In this document: positions 44,837 to 56,929 of the stretch, piece after piece
Layout: each line of letters starts with the position of its first letter
Numbering within the stretch: the stretch's first letter is position 1
DNA from: Eulemur rufifrons
Taxonomy: Eukaryota; Chordata; Mammalia; Primates; Lemuridae
NCBI RefSeq assembly: GCF_041146395.1
Contig: NC_090997.1
Coordinates: 36,993,501 to 37,057,500 of the forward strand
Direction of reading: 5' to 3'
DNA length: 64,000 bases
Notes under the pieces: model-generated
What the model was told of the DNA's origin: nothing
Database searches by the model: none
What the model saw: only the letters and a program-made list of their open reading frames with translations
Program-made: the position numbers and the translations under genes

Positions 44837-45855
44837 AAGCACAAGAATTGGCAATTTTGATAGATCTTACCAAATTGTCTTCTGTATATGATCATATAAA
44901 TTTATACTCTCCCCAGCTATGTATGAGGATACTTGTGCCTTAACAACATTGTGTATTATTAGATTTTGCTAACCTGATAGTGAAAAATGGTATCACATTT
45001 ACATTTTTCCTATTATGAGTGATACTAAGCATCTGTTCACATATTTGTCATTGTTATTTCTTTTTTGAGCAATCTATTTATAGTCTGAGATCATTTTCTT
45101 ATCAAGTTATTGAATTTTTACTGGAAATGTTTTTCTAGGATCTCTTTATAAATAAAGAAAAATCAAAAGACTTTGTGATGAGTTAAAAATATTTTCCTCT
45201 ATTTGTTGTCTTTTGCTTTTCCTCATTGCAAAGCACGCTGCTAAATTCTATGTTCTTGTGCAACACAAATTTATACTGAAAAAAGACAAAATTTAATCAC
45301 AATTTGATGAGTGTATTATTAAAATTTTTGAAAGTAAAAAAAGTGAGTAAATTATATCAGCTATTTTTCATGGCTTCTGAAGTTTCAGTCATTGTTGGAA
45401 AGGATTTCTTTAAAGTTATAATTTGATGGTTTCATTTTATATTTCTATTATTTTATTTAAAAATATATATTATTGATTCTTTTGGAATTATCCTTCTGTA
45501 TGACTTCAGGTATAGATCCAATTTTTTCACCTAATTAAATATGAAATTATCTCAACTCTATTTTTCCACTGATGTGATATGCCATCTTTATTCTCACTTG
45601 TATTTGACTCTGGGTTTTCTATTTTCATTCCATAGTTCTGTATATTTATATACATTCCCATTTTTTTTACTGTTCAAGTTTTATAATACATTTGAGCATC
45701 TGGTAGTATCTCTCCCCTATTGGTATTATTTTGAAAGACTTTTTTACGTTTTTTGTTCATTTTTTAATATTTGTTTTATGACCAATTGTCTACTTTCAAA
45801 GAAATCCTTTTTTCAAAAAAAATTAGAATCATAATAAAGTTGTTTATGTAGCCTA

Positions 45856-46106
45856 GGAGGTCAGGTATAGTGGCTCATGACTGTAATTCCAGCATTTTGG
45901 GAAGCCCAGTTGGGAAAATCCCTCCATGCCACCAGTTTGAGACCAACACTACACCACCAACTGTGGTGGTGTGTGCTTGTAGTTCTAGCTGCTGGGGAGG
46001 CTGAGGTGGGAGGATCGCTTGAGCCCAGGAGTTTGATGTTACATGAGTTATGCTTGCACCATTGCACTACAGCCTGGGTGACAGAGTGAGACCCCCCTCT
46101 AAAATA
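45856..46106 (+). mobile_element. Old Alu (AluJ-like), internally deleted
   Basis: 'gaggtcaggtatagtggctc' to 'gtgacagagtgagac'. The end of the left arm and the linker are missing around 45945, and the A-rich spacer is absent. No lemur linker is visible, so it is likely an older copy. Confidence 0.85.
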
Positions 46107-46564
46107 GATAAATAACTTACAGATAATGACATAATGTTGCTGTTGAACTTTCAAACAAGAAAATGCTATATATTTTCACTTGTTTAGATATTCTCCTGTG
46201 TTCTTTAGTAGTATTTTAAAATTTTCTTCATAAAGGTTTTACACATTTATAGTTAAGTTCTTTTCTTGGTAATGTGTATTTTTTGTGGCTATTGAAAATT
46301 GAGTCTTTTTTTTTTTCCGCTTTAGACTTTAATTATATAAGTGACATTAATCTCTGTATATTAATTATACGCCTTGCTGCCTTACTGAAATCTCTTACAG
46401 TCTGTCACATTATCTGCAAATAGTGATAGTTCTATGTCTCGTTCAATTTTTATAGCTTTAATTTCTTTCATTTTACTTCCAGTAAAATGTCAGAGAATAA
46501 CAGCAGTATTTTATTCTTTTTCTTTATTTAATTAGGAAATCTTCTAGTGTTTCTCCATTAGGGA

Positions 46565-47845
46565 ATAAAGCTGGAAATTGGACTAAAATAGATATATATG
46601 ATCATGTTGAAAAATAATTAATCTATAACTTTATTACTGAGTTTTAAAAATAATAATTACACTATTGAATGAAATTGCACTAATTTAAACTGTTAGTCTC
46701 AGGAAATTAAATCTTGTTGTCATTAAAATAGAGTATACCTTCCTATTGGCGAAGTATTCATGTTCTTTAGTAAAATTTTGTGATTTTCTCCATCTAGAGG
46801 TTTCACTAGGGTGCCAGTAGATGGCAAAACCAGTGTGGCTCCTGAATTCACAGTATAAGGTACAATGGAACCATGACCCATTTTACAAAGAAGAATATAC
46901 AATGCCGTTAGAAGACAAAATAGGAGAACCTGAACTAGTTTGAAGATTCCAAATGTTCAGGAATTCTCTTCTAGGGAATTCACAATTGAGTGAGAGATGA
47001 AAATTTGAGTAGATGCTAATATGTGAAAGGATTGAAGAATCAGAAAGAACCCTGTAAGTACAGATTCTGTAGCAGAAGACACTAAAGTACATAGAATAAG
47101 GGAAAGGGTGGTGTATCTGTGGTGCAAGGGGCAAGCTCTTGCAACTCTTTCAGCCGTTACTTTTGGTCTTTACTTCCAGGCCTATAAACTCTGTGCTTAT
47201 CCAGCTGCTTCGTGATATTTTGTAGTCTATTAACTTTGCACTCTTGAAGATGAATACTGTGAACTTGTACTCTTCACCACTCCAACTCTCACATGCATGA
47301 ATCCTGTTTTCTCATGCTCCCGAGGTGGTCACATAATATCATTGGTTGGATAATTTTCATTTTTACATATTTTGACTGTGTAAAGTGAATTCGTAGGAGA
47401 ATCATGTGGCATAATATGATCAACTTTGTTATTCTATATTTTTCCCCTGAAGTTAATAATCATCCTCATTTCTTTCTATGTAGTTATGTCCTTTAAATCT
47501 CTCCCAGTTGCTTAAAATGCCTCTCAATGCCTTTAGACTCAGCAGTATTTTATTCATTTCACTCTCTTCCAGACATCATCCCCAGAGCCTCATGGCCTGC
47601 TTCAATCAAGACTCACTGCTCCCTAGAACGGCTGCAAGGCTGTCATCTTGGGATCTGCCTTCACTGTTACCCATTTCCTTTCCCTCTTTTTTGCATATTA
47701 GATCTCCTGTTTTCTGAATCCCATGCCTTCCTCTTTCTCTGTTTATTCTCTCAGTTCTTTCCTGAGAGGGCTGCATGGAAAATAAGATTCTGGAGGTATT
47801 GTTTATCTGAAAGCATTTTCTCTTCTGCTCTGTCATTTTCGCATT
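46565..47845. other. Unassigned sequence, no gene seen
   Basis: Includes overlapping frames near 47508-47847 on both strands (106 codons plus) with pyrimidine-rich text. No domain or repeat recognised. Confidence 0.35.
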
Positions 47846-47849
47846 AGTT

Positions 47850-49120
47850 TGGCTAGAGACAGAATGCTCACTTACAAATAATCATCCCTCTAGAATTTTA
47901 AAGGCAACACCACGTTGTCTTTAAGCTTCCAGTGTTGCTGTTCACACTCTGAGTCATTATCCTTTGTACTAGTAATCATTTAATTTTTCTACTTTGTTCC
48001 CTAAATTTTAAAATTTTATGAGGATGTACCTTTAGTCTATTTTTTCCCATTGTATTGAGTACTTAATGGGTCATTTCAAAATAAAAGTTCGTTATCCTAC
48101 TTCTGGGAAATTTCTTTCATGATTCTCCTTCCTGAATTTCTCTTTCTAGAACTGTGATTCACACATTGGAACTTCTGAAGTGAACTTTTTTTTTCCAGCA
48201 TATTACGGGAGTACAAATGTTTAGGTTACATATATTGCCCTTGCCTCACCCAAGTCAGAGTTCTAGCATGTCCATCCCCCAGACGGTGCACACCGCACCC
48301 ATTAGGTGTGAATATACCCATTCCCTCCTCCTCCTCCCACTTGCCCGACACCAGATGAATGTTATTACTATATGTGCACTTAAGGGTTGATCAGTTAATA
48401 CCAATTTGATGGTGAGTACATGTGGTGCTTGTTTTTCCATTCGTGTGATACTTCATTTAGCAGAATGGGTTCCAGCTCTATCTAGGATAATACAAGAGGT
48501 GCTATATCACCATTGTTTTTCGTGGCTGAATAGAACTCCACGGTGTACAAATACCACATTTTATTAATCCACTCATGTATTGATGGGCACTTGGGTTGTT
48601 TCCACATCTTTGAAATTGTGAATTGTGCTGCTATAAACAATCTAGTGCAGATGTCTTTTTTATAGAATTTCCTTTTTTCCCTTTGGGTAGATGCCCAGTA
48701 ATGGGATTGCTGGATCAAATGGTAGATTCTACTTGTAGCTCTTTGAGGTATCTCTGTGTTACTTTCCACAGAGGTTGTACTAGTTTGCAGTCCCACCAGC
48801 AGTGGAGTGAATTTTTAAAAAAAAATATTTTTACTACTTTTATTCATTTTTTCTATTTTTGATGTGCTTTGAGGCATATAGGCAATTTATCTCCCAATCA
48901 TTCTATTAAGTTTTCTCATTTCTGCTAACAAATTTATGATTTCCAAATGTTCTTTTTTCTCTAGTATTCATTTATCAAAGCACCTCCTTCTTGCTTCATG
49001 GATACAATATTTTAGAAATCTTGCATAGTCTTTTTTCTAAGTATTTTTTTCCTTCTTTGTTTGCTTATTCTCTTACTTGTTTTCACTTCCATTTCTTATG
49101 TTAGAGGATTTTCTTAGACA
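47850..49120 (-). mobile_element. Possible old L1-related sequence hosting a younger L1
   Basis: The T-rich flanks on both sides of the L1 at 48186-48804 ('gggaaatttctttcatgatt', 'tatttttgatgtgctttgag', 'tcattctattaagttttctc') resemble an antisense old L1 region. Evidence is stylistic only. Confidence 0.3.
48186..48804 (-). mobile_element. Lemur-type L1 3' end, antisense
   Basis: 'cagcatattacgggagtaca', 'gcccttgcctcacccaagtc', 'ccattaggtgtgaatatacc', then ORF2 end to 'ctttccacagaggttgtact'. Flanks 'gaagtgaac' and 'gagtgaat' are a probable target duplication. Unlike three other copies here, it has no inversion. Confidence 0.94.
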
Positions 49121-49124
49121 TTCT

Positions 49125-51790
49125 TCTTGCCTATATTTTATATGTAAGAAAAGTTCACAAACAAGCTGATAGTCATTTTCTATGCATGGGTGGTCTTTGT
49201 AGGCTTCATGGTAGGTTTCATCTTTCGCAATAGATTTCTGGGAGGGAAATAAGTTCTACAGAATACTATTTGAGTGACTATATTCTCACTCTTTCAAATG
49301 AGCCTGTATAGCAAATATACATATAAATAGAAAGAAAATAGGTTAATTATTTGTATGGTCTTTCAGCTAATCCTTCTGTTAGCCCTACTTTCAACCCTGT
49401 TTCCAGAGGCATGGAGTACAGCCTATTCTTTAGGCTTCAGGAGGTTCTGCAGTACAACTGCTCTCACTCACTTCAGTGATTCAGTTTTCTGGGGTCTGCT
49501 ATTTACTTACCATTCATTTTGTGCTTTTAAACTTCTCAAAATTTATTTTTATTATCTCCTCTTCCAATCTCTTTTTTTCTGGAATTTGTGGCAAAACAAA
49601 ACAAAACAAAACTTATTTTTACTGTTATTTCAAGGGGTTCAGGAGGAAGAAGAGGAAATCACATGCATTTAATCCACTATTTATAATCAGAAACCTAATT
49701 GTTTTGTCTTTAAATTATACTTTACTATTCTACAGAGATAAGATTGTCTCATTCTTCACTGCTTCAGAAAACAGCCTATTTGCTCCTGTTTATTTCTTCA
49801 TGATGAACTTCAAAGTAATTAAAAATATGTACCTATGGGGATGTCATTTGAAAATACATTAAATATTTATAAATGCTTATTGAGAAAAATTTTTATAATA
49901 TCATGGTTTGATTTTGAAGAAAATAAACCTCTTTATATAAGTTTCCTTTTAACACTTCTTAACAAAGGTTTTAATTATACATGTATCTTATATTTCTTGT
50001 CAAGATGGTTACAAATTATTTTAAATATCTTAGTAGAATTTTAAAAGATAATATTTTATTCCCATTAAATTCCCTGAGATTTTTGTCTACAAATAAATTT
50101 TAATTTTTAGATATTTGTTTTTATAACCAGAGAGCCAACTTTGTTCTTTTTTATTATAATAGATTTTTCCAGATATCTCTTTTGTACCTTAGGAAGAAAA
50201 ATAGCATCTAAATGATAATTTTCTCATTCTTTATAATGACCATTCTTATTTCTGAAACTTTAAACCAATCCCATTAATTTTTATCTCCTTTGTTTTATTT
50301 GCCTTTTCTAGACTAATTTAATTGCTCTTATTTTTTACTGTCTTACAATATTACTTTAATAGTTTTCTTGTTTAATAATATATGCAACAATTTGATATTT
50401 GTGTGCAACCTTGGCTTTATAAAAATTTTTCTATAAATAATGCTATCATTTTCATAACTTTATAAAATATCTGGAATTATTTTTATTTATCTTTTATCAA
50501 CATTATTTTATAAGAACATAGTTTTGTTTTTTAAGTAATTTAGATTACTTGCTTGAATTTTTATTATTATACTTTTAAATTATCTTGGTAATTATTTCAA
50601 ACCGGTAGCCTCAGAGGTACATTCTACCCACAGACATATTTTGTTTAGGAATTTTGTTATGTCTGTGAATAGTCTTTTAAAATGCAATATAACTATGTAG
50701 GTGTGGAATTGATTATAACTCCAGAAATTCAGCATCTATTGTTTCATACCTGATTAACTTTACTCACCCTATGCAAACAATTGATCCTATAAGCCCTAGT
50801 TTAGGAAAATCAATGCTATTTATGATGATCTTATATGTAGACTCATGATTATTTCATATTTAGTGGCAAGGAAAATAAACTTCAAACTTGCTCATGAATA
50901 CTCAAAGAATAGTCTTCAAATTTGTTTATAAGCAGTAAGACAAAAGGAAAACTACTGCATACTGATCACAAAGTAGTTAACCCGATACTGTTTTAATACC
51001 TCTAAGCTTTATCTAATGAAGGAAAATCAAAGAATTGAGCTCCTAAAAATTCAGTTCCTGATTCTAATTAGCAAGCTATAGAAATATACCTCTACTGCAG
51101 AGATAACGAATATAGAGCGATAAGAGGATGAATCGCCACATTTTGTCTGTAAGGGACTAGATGGTAAACATTATCAGTTTTGCCAGTCTGTGGTCTGTAT
51201 TACAACGACTCAACTGTGCTGTTGTAGTGTGAAAGAAGCTATAGACGGTTTTTTGGTTTTTTTTTTTGTAAAAACAAGTAGTAAACTGGATTTGACCTAT
51301 CGGCCATAGTTTACCAACCTTTGGGATAGAACAATTAGCAGGTCTCACTTCTACAGACAAAAGCTGAAGAAAACTGTAAAAATGGCCTGAAATCTGGTTA
51401 TAGGAGTTGCATTATGGCTTTGTCCTTCAGTTTTCCATTTTTAACCAAGTAACTGAGAATGAGGAGATCAGTCAACATATGGTCTTTAATATGTATATGC
51501 ACTCTTCCCACCCCCCCCCACACTACACCAAATTTTCTTTCTTAATGTTTCTGGTATGAGTGCCAATGATTCTCATCGAGTCTTCAATAATTCTAGCTAA
51601 ATTAAGGATAAACTGAAATAATTATGACTAAAGAACAAAGCTCATATATTTTATTTTTGTATTGGAATTTTTCTTTGTGATGGTGCTGGATGTCTTCAGT
51701 TTGACCCAGCAGATCAAATCTCCACACATCTCCACCTAGCATGTGGCCCAGGAGGCTGACTAGTATGGGTTTAATCATGCCCACTGGCTG
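49125..51790. other. Unassigned AT-rich sequence, no gene seen
   Basis: Low G+C. Chance frames such as 49355-49672 and 49476-49862 are phenylalanine/leucine-rich, as expected from T-rich DNA. Holds (AAAAC)n at 49590-49611 and a C9 run near 51510. Confidence 0.45.
49590..49611 (+). repeat. (AAAAC)n microsatellite
   Basis: Four units of AAAAC after 'gtggc'. Confidence 0.8.
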
Positions 51791-51794
51791 CTGA

Positions 51795-52115
51795 TTTGTC
51801 TTTAGCCATCAAGGAACAAGGAGTGAGCTCCTCAAGAGATCAGAGGGAGGGAAGAGAGCATGATTGAGGTATTTATTCCCTCAGCTCCTTCCCTGTTTTG
51901 AAGATTCCAATTTCTCTCAGGGTTTTGAAGACTCCCTCCCCTTACCCCTTCAGGAGTCTAGTACTAGCTCCTGGATGTTGCACCCTCTCTTATGATTTCT
52001 CTCTATCTTGACCTCTTTTTTTGTAATGATCTCTTTTCAAAACTCATCTCAAATTAGCCACTTTTTATGTGTGCAATTTGTTTCTTGCCAAGACCCTAGA
52101 TGACAGAATTAGCAA
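51795..52115 (+). mobile_element. Ancient interspersed repeat, family not named
   Basis: 'gaggtatttattccctcagc', 'ctccctccccttacccctt', 'gatgttgcaccctctcttat', 'gtgtgcaatttgtttcttgc', 'aagaccctagatgac' form a block I have seen as a common old mammalian repeat with an LTR-like end. I cannot name the family safely. Confidence 0.4.
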
Positions 52116-52489
52116 ATAAATTGTCAATATCTCAGTGACCTAAGAAAATGGATAGTCTCTATTTATAGAGTACAATGTTTATTATATTGAACAATTCTTT
52201 CATTTACTTAAATTTTGTCTTATTGAAGTTTTTTCTGTTTTTAATCTATACAAAGAGAGTTAAAGTATAACTTAATATAATAAATCATTTCTATAACTTT
52301 TTCATTATTTTTCTTTATATAATATGATTCAACAGCCTATAAAAGTTTTAGATTTTAGCTTTATCTATGTGAAATGACTTTCCTTTCCCATTTGATAATT
52401 TTTCATTTTTACTATCTCACTCTTATTTGATTGTAGGTGATCCACTATTTGTTTGCCTGTATTAAATTGGTAACATTTCACTTTTTCTT

Positions 52490-52800
52490 TAATTTTTATT
52501 ATATATAAATTGTTTATTCTGATTATTTAGGTAATATAATTTCATAACCAAGCTGAGAAAACACCAAATATAACGAAAGAAAAAGAAGAGGTCACTGATA
52601 ATCTCAGCTTCACAAGCAGCTACTATTAGTATTTTTATATCTGACATGTTCAGGATTGTGAGTTGTAACAGTTGGTAAAAGGAAAATGTCATGAAAATAA
52701 AATGTCCATGCTTAATTTATAAAGTGCATTAAATCAGTTTTTTTATGTGTGCCAAAGACTTTTCTACACAGAACACTGTGTGTATAAGATGATGATAATG
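52490..52800. other. Unassigned, possible old L1 3' fragment
   Basis: 'gaaagaaaaagaagaggtca' and 'ctgataatctcagcttcaca' loosely resemble a 3' fragment of old L1 or an allied element. Too diverged to call. A (GAT/AAT) triplet run lies near 52788-52807. Confidence 0.25.
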
Positions 52801-52804
52801 ATAA

Positions 52805-53240
52805 TGACACTCCTCTCCTGAACACTTTTTGTTGTCTCTTGTTTGCCTACAAAATTAAGTACCAAAAAATTGTTTTCAAGTGCTCTTTGTAATAACCCCG
52901 CTGCATCTTCCTTAAGTGCCTGATTCCCAAGCCCTATATCTCAGCAATTCTTATTTATTAGTAGAGAGAGATTTGAAAATTTGCAAGTATAACAAGAACT
53001 CAAAGTGCTTTCAGTACTGATGGCCCTTACACCACTGTTTAGAAAAATTGCCTTGATATGACCAAAAAGGCCTTTCAAGGTCTAGCCACTTCTGTCTCTA
53101 GCTCTCAAAGGAACCCTTTCTATTAGTTGTTTCACTTCAGTCATACTTAACTATTTTGAGTCTCTGGATGTTGCCAGGTTTATTTATGCCCCATAACTTT
53201 GCTAGCAGTGCTCTCCTGAACTTGTCTATCTGGAACAGGT
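52805..53240 (+). mobile_element. L2-like LINE fragment
   Basis: 'tttgcctacaaaattaagta', 'aggcctttcaaggtctagcc', 'cttctgtctctagctctc', 'gccccataactttgctagca' follow an internal L2-associated order. Confidence 0.45.
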
Positions 53241-53244
53241 GAGA

Positions 53245-55290
53245 GTAAGAACTTTTGTTAAAGAGTATCTATCCTTTAGTCATAGAATCACAAAATTATT
53301 TTGGAACATTTTCACCTATTCTTTCTAAGTGTTCAAGTAATAAAGATACCAGGATATTTTATTTCAGAACAAATATGAAGATATTTAAGATTATGTTATT
53401 GAATAGTCAAAAGATTACTAAGAGACTGAAGAGTACTTTTGACCTAGAATAATAACTTTGAATTAAGAAGAAAAAAAAAAATCTTAAGCACTTGTCCTAG
53501 ATAAGAGCCAGTGTGAGTTGTCTAAGCACTGACTGTTTTTCAGAGTTCTCTTTTGCAAAATCATCCCAGAGCCAGATTTCTAAACATAGACTTTGTAAAT
53601 TGGAGGGAAAAATCCAGAAGACATGTTTGTACACTGAGGTCAGATGAAAATTTCCACTCTGTATTACTTTGTTCCTTTTAATAACATCTGCCTTTATCTT
53701 AAACTTTGGGGAATGGGGGTGGAGATTTCATTAAGAAATTTGAATCAAATATTTATACAAATGTAAGTAATCAAATTATTATTTGTCTTGACATTTGGTC
53801 TTTCCCATCTTACATCTTTGGCTATACTCTTCCCTCCATTTTTTTTTTAACATTGTCAGAAATGCCCCATAATGCCAGAATTATAAAAAGCTTTTCCCTG
53901 GGAAAATGACTATCTAGAAAACAGCTGAAATTAAGGACTAGAGTTCACTACCATAGTCAGTTATGGAATTTTAGGAATAAGAGAATAAGAGCAAAAGCAT
54001 GGAGCATGGGATTAAAGAATACATAAAGTGCAGCCTTAAAAAATATACCATAGTGTCACTCTCCTATAATACAAGCTGCTCCCACGTTAGCCACTGAAGG
54101 GCGATATGAACAATTGTTTTTTGGCAGAAGGGAAATTACTTGCAGATATTTTTAGCTACAAGCATGTTCTCAGCTAGGCATACTGCACTGGAAATATATG
54201 GTGATTCTAGGCAATCCACATGTAGTGACAACCTACTTAAGTGATTATTATTTATATAGCCATAGCGAAGGAAAATAAAACTAGCATTTATTGAGTAGAG
54301 AACTATAAATTTAGGAGATTAGTGAAACAGTAATCAGCAAGGTTCCCTTCTATAAACAGACTCTTGCAGAGTGACACTTAATCTCAAAGGAATGATTTCC
54401 TGTGTTGTATTGTGCAGAAATAATTTTGAAACGGTCTTACTAGCAGACAACATTTACCAAGTAAATATTAACATATGTTTAATAACTAATCAGAATAAAA
54501 TGCTTGTATGATTTCATAGGTTTAATCCTCTGTGACATGCAAGTCTAATGATTACTGCTTAAAAGAGAATTTGCATTTGGGTGAAAAACTATGCATCGAT
54601 GAATTATATTTTGAAATTTACTGAATTTCTATTTTTTAGAAAAGAAAACATTTATATCCTTATGTATTAAATATGCAGGCATTTCATGTATATTTACTTT
54701 ATATCAGCAAAGATAATCTATGTTTTAAGTATTATTTGTGTGATTCAGCATGAGAAGCATTCTGTATTGAACTCTTCTCTGAAAAATAATTTAGAACTAG
54801 TGGTTTCGTCATTTGAAAAGAGGAGTCTGTATTCATAAAACATGTTAAAACAATCAAACAAAAACAAACTTACAAATTTCCAGAAAGAGTACTCTTAGAT
54901 AAAATAGATATCTTTGTCTGAAAGAACAACCAAAACCGATAACGTACACTTGATTTTCATTTTCTATCTTCCATGTCCTTGCCATGTGGCCAATTTTGGG
55001 GGGGCTTAGTTTTCTGTACAAGAGAAAGAATAATACATACCTAAATTTTCATAGCAAATAATACAGTTTTTTATGTGTAACTTTTTATTGCATGCATACC
55101 AATTTGAAACAGAAAAAATTTAATGAGTCATATATTCTTCACATGTCAGGTATTTTTATGGATAGGCTTAATTTTAGGTGCAACGTTAGGTTGCACATTA
55201 CGAATTACCAAGAAACATTTGCACATCGCATTTGGTCAAATCTGATAGAACAATCTTTCTGCACTCCATTGACTGATGCTTTTTTGTATT
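53245..55290. other. Unassigned sequence, no gene seen
   Basis: AT-rich, no frame or family supported. Confidence 0.45.
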
Positions 55291-55294
55291 AGCT

Positions 55295-55629
55295 AATTCT
55301 TATAAATGGATCACACTGATTATTTTGACAGAGAGTTTAGTAAAACACTCTTTTGAAGACTGGGTAGAACAGCACAAATTAGATAAATGCAGCAAATATG
55401 ACAGATGAATATACCTTTGAATATACCATTGAATATACCATTCATATATGTTACATTCAATATGTCAAATTCTTATAAATGGATCACACTGATTATTTTG
55501 ACAGAGAGTTTAGTAAAACATTCTTTTGAAGACTGGGTAGAACAGCACAAATGAGATAAATGCAACAAATATGACAGATGAATATACCTTTGAATATACC
55601 ATTCATATATGTTACATTCAATATGTCAA
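55295..55629 (+). repeat. Recent tandem duplication, 173-bp unit
   Basis: Copy 1 runs 55295-55467, copy 2 55468-55629, both starting 'aattcttataaatggatcac' and ending 'ttcaatatgtcaa'. By eye only three base differences, plus one extra 12-bp 'gaatataccatt' repeat in copy 1. Ends 11 bp before an Alu. Confidence 0.95.
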
Positions 55630-55640
55630 GGATATGCATA

Positions 55641-55934
55641 GGCTGGGTACAGTGGCTCATTCCTTACTCTCAACACTCTGAAGACAGAGGTGGGAGGATT
55701 GCTTGAGGCCAGGAGTTCAAGACCAGCCTGAGCAAGAGCAACACCCCATGTCTACTAAAAATAGAAAAAATTAGCCTGGCATGGTGGCACATGCCTGTAG
55801 TCCCAGCTACTCAGAAGGCTGAGGCAGGAAGATTGCTTGAGGCAGGAGTTTGAGGTTGTAGTGAGCAATGATGATGCCACTGTACTCTAGCTGGGGTGAC
55901 AGAGCAAGACTCTGTTTCAATTAAAAAAAAAAAA
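55641..55934 (+). mobile_element. Alu SINE, diverged
   Basis: 'ggctgggtacagtggctcat' to 'agcaagactctgtttcaatt' plus A run. Short linker (AAATAGAAAAAATTAGCC) in place of the extended strepsirrhine one, so an older or differently derived copy. Confidence 0.92.
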
Positions 55935-56062
55935 TATTAGCCAGGCATGGTGGTGGGTGCCTTTAATGCTAGCTATTCAGGAGGCTGAGGCAGGAGGATT
56001 GCTTGAGCCTAGGAGACTGAGGTTTCAGTGAGCTATGATTGGGCCACTGCACTTCAGCCTGG
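55935..56062 (+). mobile_element. Second, partial Alu (right arm)
   Basis: 'tattagccaggcatggtggt' to 'cttcagcctgggtgagag', in the same orientation, directly after the first Alu's tail. Its A-rich end has turned into the GA microsatellite. Confidence 0.9.
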
Positions 56063-56087
56063 GTGAGAGAGAAAAGAAAGAAAAGAA

Positions 56088-56118
<31 letters not shown>

Positions 56119-56297
56119 AAGAAAGAAAAAGAAAGAGAAAGAAAGAAAGAAGAGAAAAAGAGGGAAGGAGGGAGGGAAGAAAGAAAGGAAGAAAGGAAGA
56201 AAGGGAGAAAAAGAGAGGGAGGTAGGGAGAGAGAAAAGAAAAAGAAAGAAGGAAGGAAGGGAAAGGAAAGGAAGAAAAAAAGACAAGAAAGAGGAAT
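56063..56297 (+). repeat. Long GA/GAAA/GGAA microsatellite
   Basis: Pure A/G on the + strand for more than 200 bp: GAAA, GA, GAAAG, GGAA and GGGA units. Both strands keep long open frames (K/R/E-rich plus, S/F/L/P-rich minus) because purine-only DNA contains few stops; these are not genes. Confidence 0.95.
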
Positions 56298-56299
56298 AT

Positions 56300-56925
56300 G
56301 TATAATATAATATGTATACATAGGATTCAAAATCACTCACGTATAGATTGTTATGGATTAAAATATAGATTTATTCCATTGAAAAATAATGAAGTAAGAA
56401 AAAACTCAAAATAGCTCAAAGGAAAGAATTAAACTTTTCCTTTATGATGTTTTCAAAGAGTGTCAGTATCACGACTCAGGAAATTCCATCCAGTATCCTT
56501 CTGAAGTGATAGTACATTTAACCTGCTCGAAATTAGGGGTCTACAAATTAATAGTCTTAAATTGCTCTTCAATAGATGAGATGATTTATATAGTCCTCAA
56601 TTGTATCAGCATAAGAAACATCTCTTACATTGGATTCACTCATTGTAAACATACAGCAAACAAGGTATCAGTGCTTATTTGCATTCTTATGGCTCAGGCT
56701 CAAGCAATTTGAAACTTTTTCTTTTTATATTTTATTCTTTGTTCAACATGTTAGAACTCCTTGATGATATAAGACAACAATAATAATGATATTGCCTCCC
56801 TTGCCCTTCCTTCATCCTAATATTCTTATTTTGTTCTTGTTATGTAAATGTAAACAGGTTAATAAGAAATTAGTCTCCCCAATATACTTTGAAACAAATA
56901 TATAATTTTTATACTTTATTATTGG
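56300..56925. other. Unassigned sequence, no gene seen
   Basis: No named repeat and no convincing frame. Confidence 0.4.
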
Positions 56926-56929
56926 GAAA

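Larger units (their letters stand above)
43540..46560 (-). mobile_element. Old L1 (L1M-type) ORF2 on the minus strand, fragmented
   Basis: Antisense ORF2 words recur: 'tatggtatgaggtagggatc' near 43600, 'gtaccataatttatataacc' near 44211, 'ccaccgatgtgat'-like and 'tttataatacatttgagcat' near 45680, 'gtctgtcacattatctgcaa' near 46400. Interrupted by a lemur-type L1 (44389-44836) and an Alu (45856-46106). Probably two or more old copies; boundaries are soft. Confidence 0.6.

Noticed and set aside
49355..49862. Two overlapping plus-strand frames of 105 and 128 codons
   Set aside because: T-rich DNA yields long hydrophobic chance frames; no motif, splice signal or start context supports a gene.
56035..56310. 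Open frames of 88-123 codons on both strands (lysine/arginine/glutamate-rich plus, serine/phenylalanine-rich minus)
   Set aside because: They are products of purine-only microsatellite DNA, which contains few stop codons.
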